64,000 nucleotides of DNA from Dillenia suffruticosa (taxonomy: Eukaryota > Streptophyta > Magnoliopsida > Dilleniales > Dilleniaceae): positions 1,798,001-1,862,000 of the forward strand of contig JAVTVX010000024.1 of the NCBI GenBank assembly GCA_033439265.1, given 5' to 3'. A program made the translations under genes and the position numbers. The notes below the pieces were generated by a model that saw only the letters and a list, made by a program, of their open reading frames with translations, had not been told where the DNA came from and made no database searches. Position 1 is the stretch's first letter; each line of letters begins with the position of its first letter. Of the stretch, positions 59,960-64,000 are shown in pieces.

Positions 59960-60060
59960 TCTACCAAATACTTTTTCTTCATTCTAAATTTAAACTCGAG
60001 ACATCCGGTTAAAAGAATAGAGTGTTCAATCATTCAATTTAAAAAAGTTTATATACTAAA
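59960..60060 (-). repeat. probable SINE copy related to the 63488 element
   Basis: On the minus strand: AATGATTGAACACTCTATTC, TTTTAACCGGATGTCTCGAG and TTTAAATTTAGAATGAAG. The blocks match the 63488-63629 element in order (ACTCTATCTCTTAACCAG, GGTCTCGAGTTCAAACC). No duplication was found. Confidence 0.45.
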
Positions 60061-60149
60061 AAATAATTTCCTTAAAATGACTTGCCAATTTCTCTAAAAC
60101 TTTTACCCACTTCGTTCATGTATTTCAAAGAATCCAGATGGAGAGAGGG

Positions 60150-60295
60150 TTGGATATTAGACTTTTTCGATCAAAATTTCGAGTTGAAATTTTGGTAATA
60201 GAAAAATATATGCTAGAAGAGTCAACCTTTGAATTGAATTTCACAACTATTTGAATCAGATTAGTTAGATTTTCGAATATTAATGGTTAAGTAGA
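60150..60295 (+). repeat. AT-rich SINE-like repeat copy
   Basis: TTGGATATTAGACTTTTTCG, ATCAAAATTTCGAGTTGAAA, GGTAATAGAAAAATATATGC, TAGAAGAGTCAACCTTTGAA and GATTAGTTAGATTTTCGAAT match the 34545 copy. Confidence 0.5.
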
Positions 60296-60649
60296 GAGAG
60301 AGGATTTTGTTTAACTAAAAAAATGCCTTAGGGAGGGAAAGGTAATTAAAATAAAAAAGAAAAAAGAACAACACCTACAAGAGAAGATTTAAGTCTCTCA
60401 GGGATAGTTTAAGCGACAAAATCTCTCCGGTTTTATTCTTCTTTTTTGATTCGAATCCGATTGATTACATATCTTTGTATCAAAATAAATAAATAAATAA
60501 ATACAATAAGGTTTAAAAGGACGGTTTGATTCTTTGAATTGTATTGGGCTTGGTTTGGGCCTGTATTGGGGTTTCAGGGCGGTCATGAAGTGAATCAAAT
60601 TTCAAGAAAAAGGAAGGAATGTAACCGTCACTCAGAATTAGAAGTTCTC
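60296..60649. other. possible upstream region of the right-edge gene
   Basis: No frame is supported. Composition becomes less AT-rich toward 60600 and a GA run starts at 60655. Confidence 0.3.
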
Positions 60650-61112
60650 AAGCAGAGAGAGAGAGAGGTTTGGGTTTCTTGAAGCATAGATGATGCCAGG
60701 CTGCGGATTCCGTTGACGGCGGGTCTCCGGTGTTTGATAAGGTTTCCAATTCATAGATTTTTTTTATATAATTTCTTAGCTTTGATTCTTTAGGTTTGAT
60801 TAATGATTGCACTTTATTTCTGATTATTTTCTTTGATTGCTTGCCCCTAACTCTTCCTTGATTTTTTTTTGGGAACATATTTATGAATCGCTGAAAATTT
60901 TCCGAATTGGAATTTTCATTTCAAGAATGTTCCCCACTCAAATCTTCAATTCTTGTGGGTTTCGTCCATTTCCACTCAGATTTTCCTAATTTCTTTTGTT
61001 GTGTTCTTTTCTCTGGAGCGGCCACCGACCCTTTTATAAGGATGATCGTTCGTTGAAAAGACTGACAGAAGCAAAAAAGATGTACACAAATCTGGGTTTG
61101 AAAGACTGCAAC
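60650..61112 (+). other. putative first exons of an unrecognised gene
   Basis: A GA-rich leader-like segment with an ATG at about 60690 and a stop a few codons later ends near 60738 at AAG/gtttcc. After T-rich DNA a second exon-like segment ends at about 61112 at AACTG/gtataa, reading GHRPFYKDDRSLKRLTEAKK and MYTNLGLKDCNW. Splice-like borders and a shift in composition suggest a transcript, but the coding frame cannot be fixed and I do not recognise the peptide. Confidence 0.3.
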
Positions 61113-61478
61113 TGGTATAATTTCAATCTCTCTCTCCCTCTCTCTATCTCTCTCTCTGTCTATCTCTCTCTTTCTATTTCATGTGCATGTGAGATGTGGA
61201 TGAGATGAGATTCATGGCTTTTCCATGGTTTTGTGTTGGATTCCGGCTGACATCCACAAGGGGTTGCGAAATGGGTGTTTATCGTTGAACTCATACCTGA
61301 TGTTAATATTAATTTTGTTTGGCCATTTTTGGGACCCTTCTTGTATGTAAGTTGTAATGTATAATGTTTCTTTTCAACCATGGAACCTCATTTGGAACCC
61401 TGAAAGAAACTGGGGCTCCATTGTGAGGATTGAAACATTTCAAAGTGCCAAGAAGAATATTAGTAGCAGATATTTGGC

Positions 61479-61581
61479 ATGTCACTTCGAGAGACACCCG
61501 AGGATTTGCAGTTGAAGAAGGCCAAGGTGCATTATGTAGCCCCAGTTAACTACATGGATGTTAACATGGTGCTTCAGATTG
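61479..61581 (+). CDS. candidate coding exon of an unrecognised gene
   Basis: From the ATG at 61479 the frame reads MSLRETPEDLQLKKAKVHYV and APVNYMDVNMVLQI and then meets a good donor (ATTG/gtagtt) at 61582. The composition is coding-like and the borders are plausible. The same segment could be a leader exon of a longer transcript or a noncoding RNA. The next exon was not found in the T-rich DNA to the right. The product is unknown. Confidence 0.3.
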
Positions 61582-63487
61582 GTAGTTTCTTCTGTGCGTG
61601 CTTTCTTTAATTACTTGCTTGTGATTTATATCTGCGTGTCATGGTGCGATTGTGCCCTGATTGGTTGAACCTTTGAAATTTGGTGAAACTTTGTTTCTTG
61701 ATTGATCAAAGGTTAGAACAAAAAGAGACATTAGAAATATTAATGTTTAGTTTTTCCATGCATTATTAGGCTTGTTTCTAGGGACGATCCCAAGGTTTTC
61801 CATAAGAATATTTAATTGATACATGGCCTCTTGATGCTGTTATAGAACTTGAACTGATCTTGCTAGAAGTATATGTTTTACCTTATTTTAGTCATGAAGC
61901 ATTCATTGTGGTGTTTGAGGCTGTGTGTTCATGGTCTTTTTAGCATTCAGATTTTTGTGAAAAAACTTGCCAAATGAGCTTTGTTCATTGTGATTGTTTT
62001 GGATTGACTACTGGTGGAGTTCTCTGCTTTCTTGCTAATTTATATTTAATAGGCAACATCCATATGTTAATAAAGTCCAAGGATACTAACAAAATTTATC
62101 CTTGAGAAGAATTCTGGGAGCTTGTAGAAATGCTTGCGGTCATTTGCTTCAATGTAGTGACAAAACCAAATGTGAATTGGCTTTGCTTGTGGTTTTTTTC
62201 TCTATATGCTGATCCAAAACCTAACAGAAGCATTAGAATGTGGATAAATTTTAGCTCTTAGGTTGTAACTTGCCTAGTGACCTAAAATTTGTTGACCTGG
62301 TTAGCTCATTAATTCCAAAAACTTGAAGGAGTATTTTGAATATGAAATCTGCTAGCGTGAAAACACATGAAAAGTGAGTTTACGACGACCCCTTGACAAA
62401 TTGTTGCTAGTGGGAAGCTCTTGACATTGCAGATTTTGGGGTTAAGCTGATAATCCCTTTAGTATTTAGTTAATAGTGAGTGAGTTGCACAATATCATTG
62501 ATGAGGTCCTAAGTATGGTATCAAAATTGATTTGTGAGAAATATTATATGATTTTGCTCATAAAATTTAGGTTCACACGTGTTGGATTTACAATGGAATT
62601 ACTTCAATTGGCATTGCTGGGAATGTTATGTTTTTCTTGTTAATTTGAAGCTGATGGGGAGTGCTAATATATAAATAAAGGGCCCATTTCCTTGAACTTG
62701 ATCCGGGTTTTCAGAAGTTTCATCCTCTCTACCTCAAAGGGCTTTGTCTCTTTCTGTTTGTGCCAATTTTGCCTTTTGCGCCTTGACCTGGATGGCATTC
62801 AATATCATGTGCCCAAACTTGTTTACAATATGGATATAAACATAGGCTCCAGTGTGATGAAAAAACTTAATTGAATTTGCTAGAAATATTTAGGCTTTCT
62901 TGGTAACATTAAATGGTGGACAAATTTAGGGTTGGCTCATTTACTTAGTATTCAATTTGTTTACATCCTGTTTGCAAATTTAAGCTTGTTAACCAAGATT
63001 ATGAGCTTGCAATGACATTTTGAGTACTTGAACTTAATATTTGGTGGAGTGCTTGGAATGTAGCATTTTGCAATCAACTATCTTGGCCTTTTCAATTTCT
63101 TGCAAATTAGGGTTTTACCTTATCTTATTTTATTTTTTGCGATCAAGTTCCTAAAATGCTACATTGAATTGATAAAAGAAAAAAAAAATACTTGTGTTGC
63201 CGGTCTTCTTGTCTTGTTTTTATTATTTGGAATTCAAAATCTCTTCATAAAAGTATTATAAATTTAACAAATGGCATATATTTTGTCCTAAATTATGTCC
63301 TGTTATTTCAAAGAGAAATGATTTTTGAACTTTCAACTGTTAGCATTTTCACAACCTATTTTCTATTTCAATCTCTTCATTCAAGCATTTATTATTATTA
63401 TTACTATTATTATTATTATTATTATTAATTTTTAGATTCAAGTACATATATTTTTTTGGTAATCCAGGATAAATATTTCTTGCATGG
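61582..63487 (+). other. T-rich, intron-like DNA
   Basis: The plus strand is T-rich with scattered GT/AG-like borders and ends with a (TTA)n run at about 63389-63426. It looks like a long intron or series of introns of the putative right-edge gene. No exon could be recognised. Confidence 0.35.
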
Positions 63488-63629
63488 TTCGTGTAAGTTT
63501 TTATTTTTTTTTATTTTTTGGTTTTTACCATCGCCTTTGCTCAGGTTTGAACTCGAGACCACTGGTTAAGAGATAGAGTGCCATTAAACACTTAATCCAA
63601 AGGAATTTAATATAATTTGTGTAAGTTTT
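63488..63629 (-). mobile_element. SINE with 14-bp duplication
   Basis: ttcgtgtaagtttt (63488-63501) and tttgtgtaagtttt (63616-63629) differ at one base and flank a 114-base insert. On the minus strand it runs GGATTAAGTGTTTAATGGCA (A-box-like), CTCTATCTCTTAACCAGTGG, TCTCGAGTTCAAACCTGAGC (B box GAGTTCAAACC) and an A-rich tail. It is a different tRNA-derived family from the 2841 and 25815 elements. Confidence 0.65.
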
Positions 63630-64000
63630 AACATGGTAAATGGAATCAATGTAAAATTATATATATATATATATATACTAGATTAATCTTGACCGGTAAA
63701 AATTGGTTACGAGACACCCGATGCCCAAGGGAAAAAAAAAAAAAAAAAAGTTAAACTGTTTAAACCCAACACCGCATTTGGATGAGAACCCTAGCTGACA
63801 GCTATTTAGTTCCCTTCTTGTAAGGCATTCGGGACCTACCAGCTCCTCTTGATAAGACGATGATGCTGAGAATAGATATTCCCTACGAAAATTAAAATTT
63901 GATTCAAATTCAAGACCGTTGAAGACATCTATATTTCTCTTAATTTCAATAATTTCCAGTTATACATGCGGTGCTCATCAAGCAGCAGACATATATATAC
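63630..64000. other. right-edge noncoding DNA
   Basis: It has a TA run at 63659-63677 and a run of about 17 A at 63732-63749 preceded by GAGACACCCGATGCCCAAGG, which might be the 3' end of another retroposon. No duplication was found and no gene is seen. Confidence 0.35.

Overview
The window is nuclear DNA from a flowering plant, almost certainly a dicot. It is strongly AT-rich and has long intergenic stretches and introns with plant GT-AG borders and T-rich tracts. Promoters carry TATAAATA-type boxes, leaders carry (GA)n/(CT)n runs, and the gene families are plant-specific. There is no operon structure, tRNA or rRNA gene, CRISPR array or organellar segment that I can see. The species cannot be told from the sequence alone.

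Four genes look intact and recognisable. A two-exon glycosyltransferase family 17 gene lies at 14072-15954 (minus). A four-exon NPH3/RPT2-type BTB gene close to Arabidopsis At1g67900 lies at 37612-39979 (plus). A short serine-rich protein gene with the CLCSPTTH motif lies at 41004-41255 (minus). A single-exon AP2/ERF transcription factor of the ESR/DORNROESCHEN group lies at 50771-52087 (minus). A fifth small gene (618-980, minus) has a TATA box, an ATG and a poly(A) signal in the right order but belongs to no family I can name firmly. A possible unrecognised gene begins near 60.65 kb and runs toward the right edge.

Broken genes occupy 4.2-9.2 kb. The first is a decayed 5' part of a SHOOT GRAVITROPISM 6/MROH1-like HEAT-repeat gene, followed by a truncated LINE tail and then a frameshifted MYB/SANT-like gene. 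Another coding-like relic lies at 13.0-13.3 kb.

The rest is repeat-rich. A long, 5'-truncated and mutated L1-type LINE with an RNase H tail fills 43.4-48.7 kb (minus). A heavily decayed RTE-type LINE fills about 29.3-32.1 kb (plus). Several short retroposons have clear target-site duplications: a tRNA-derived SINE (2.84-3.04 kb), a family of very short (~80 bp) tRNA-like elements (23.2, 25.8 and 43.0 kb, with likely older copies at 24.1, 28.2, 42.8 and 49.9 kb), and a third SINE type (63.5 kb, with a relative at 60.0 kb). An AT-rich dispersed family recurs more than ten times on both strands.

The least expected pattern is a set of tiny insertions: a few non-A bases plus a poly(A)/poly(T) run between perfect or near-perfect 12-16 bp direct repeats (22.9, 23.0, 24.85 and 43.26 kb), and a stack of three at one target (15.43-15.53 kb). 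They look like ultra-truncated retroposition or A-tailed repair products. The genes do not form a shared pathway; each stands alone with its own promoter.
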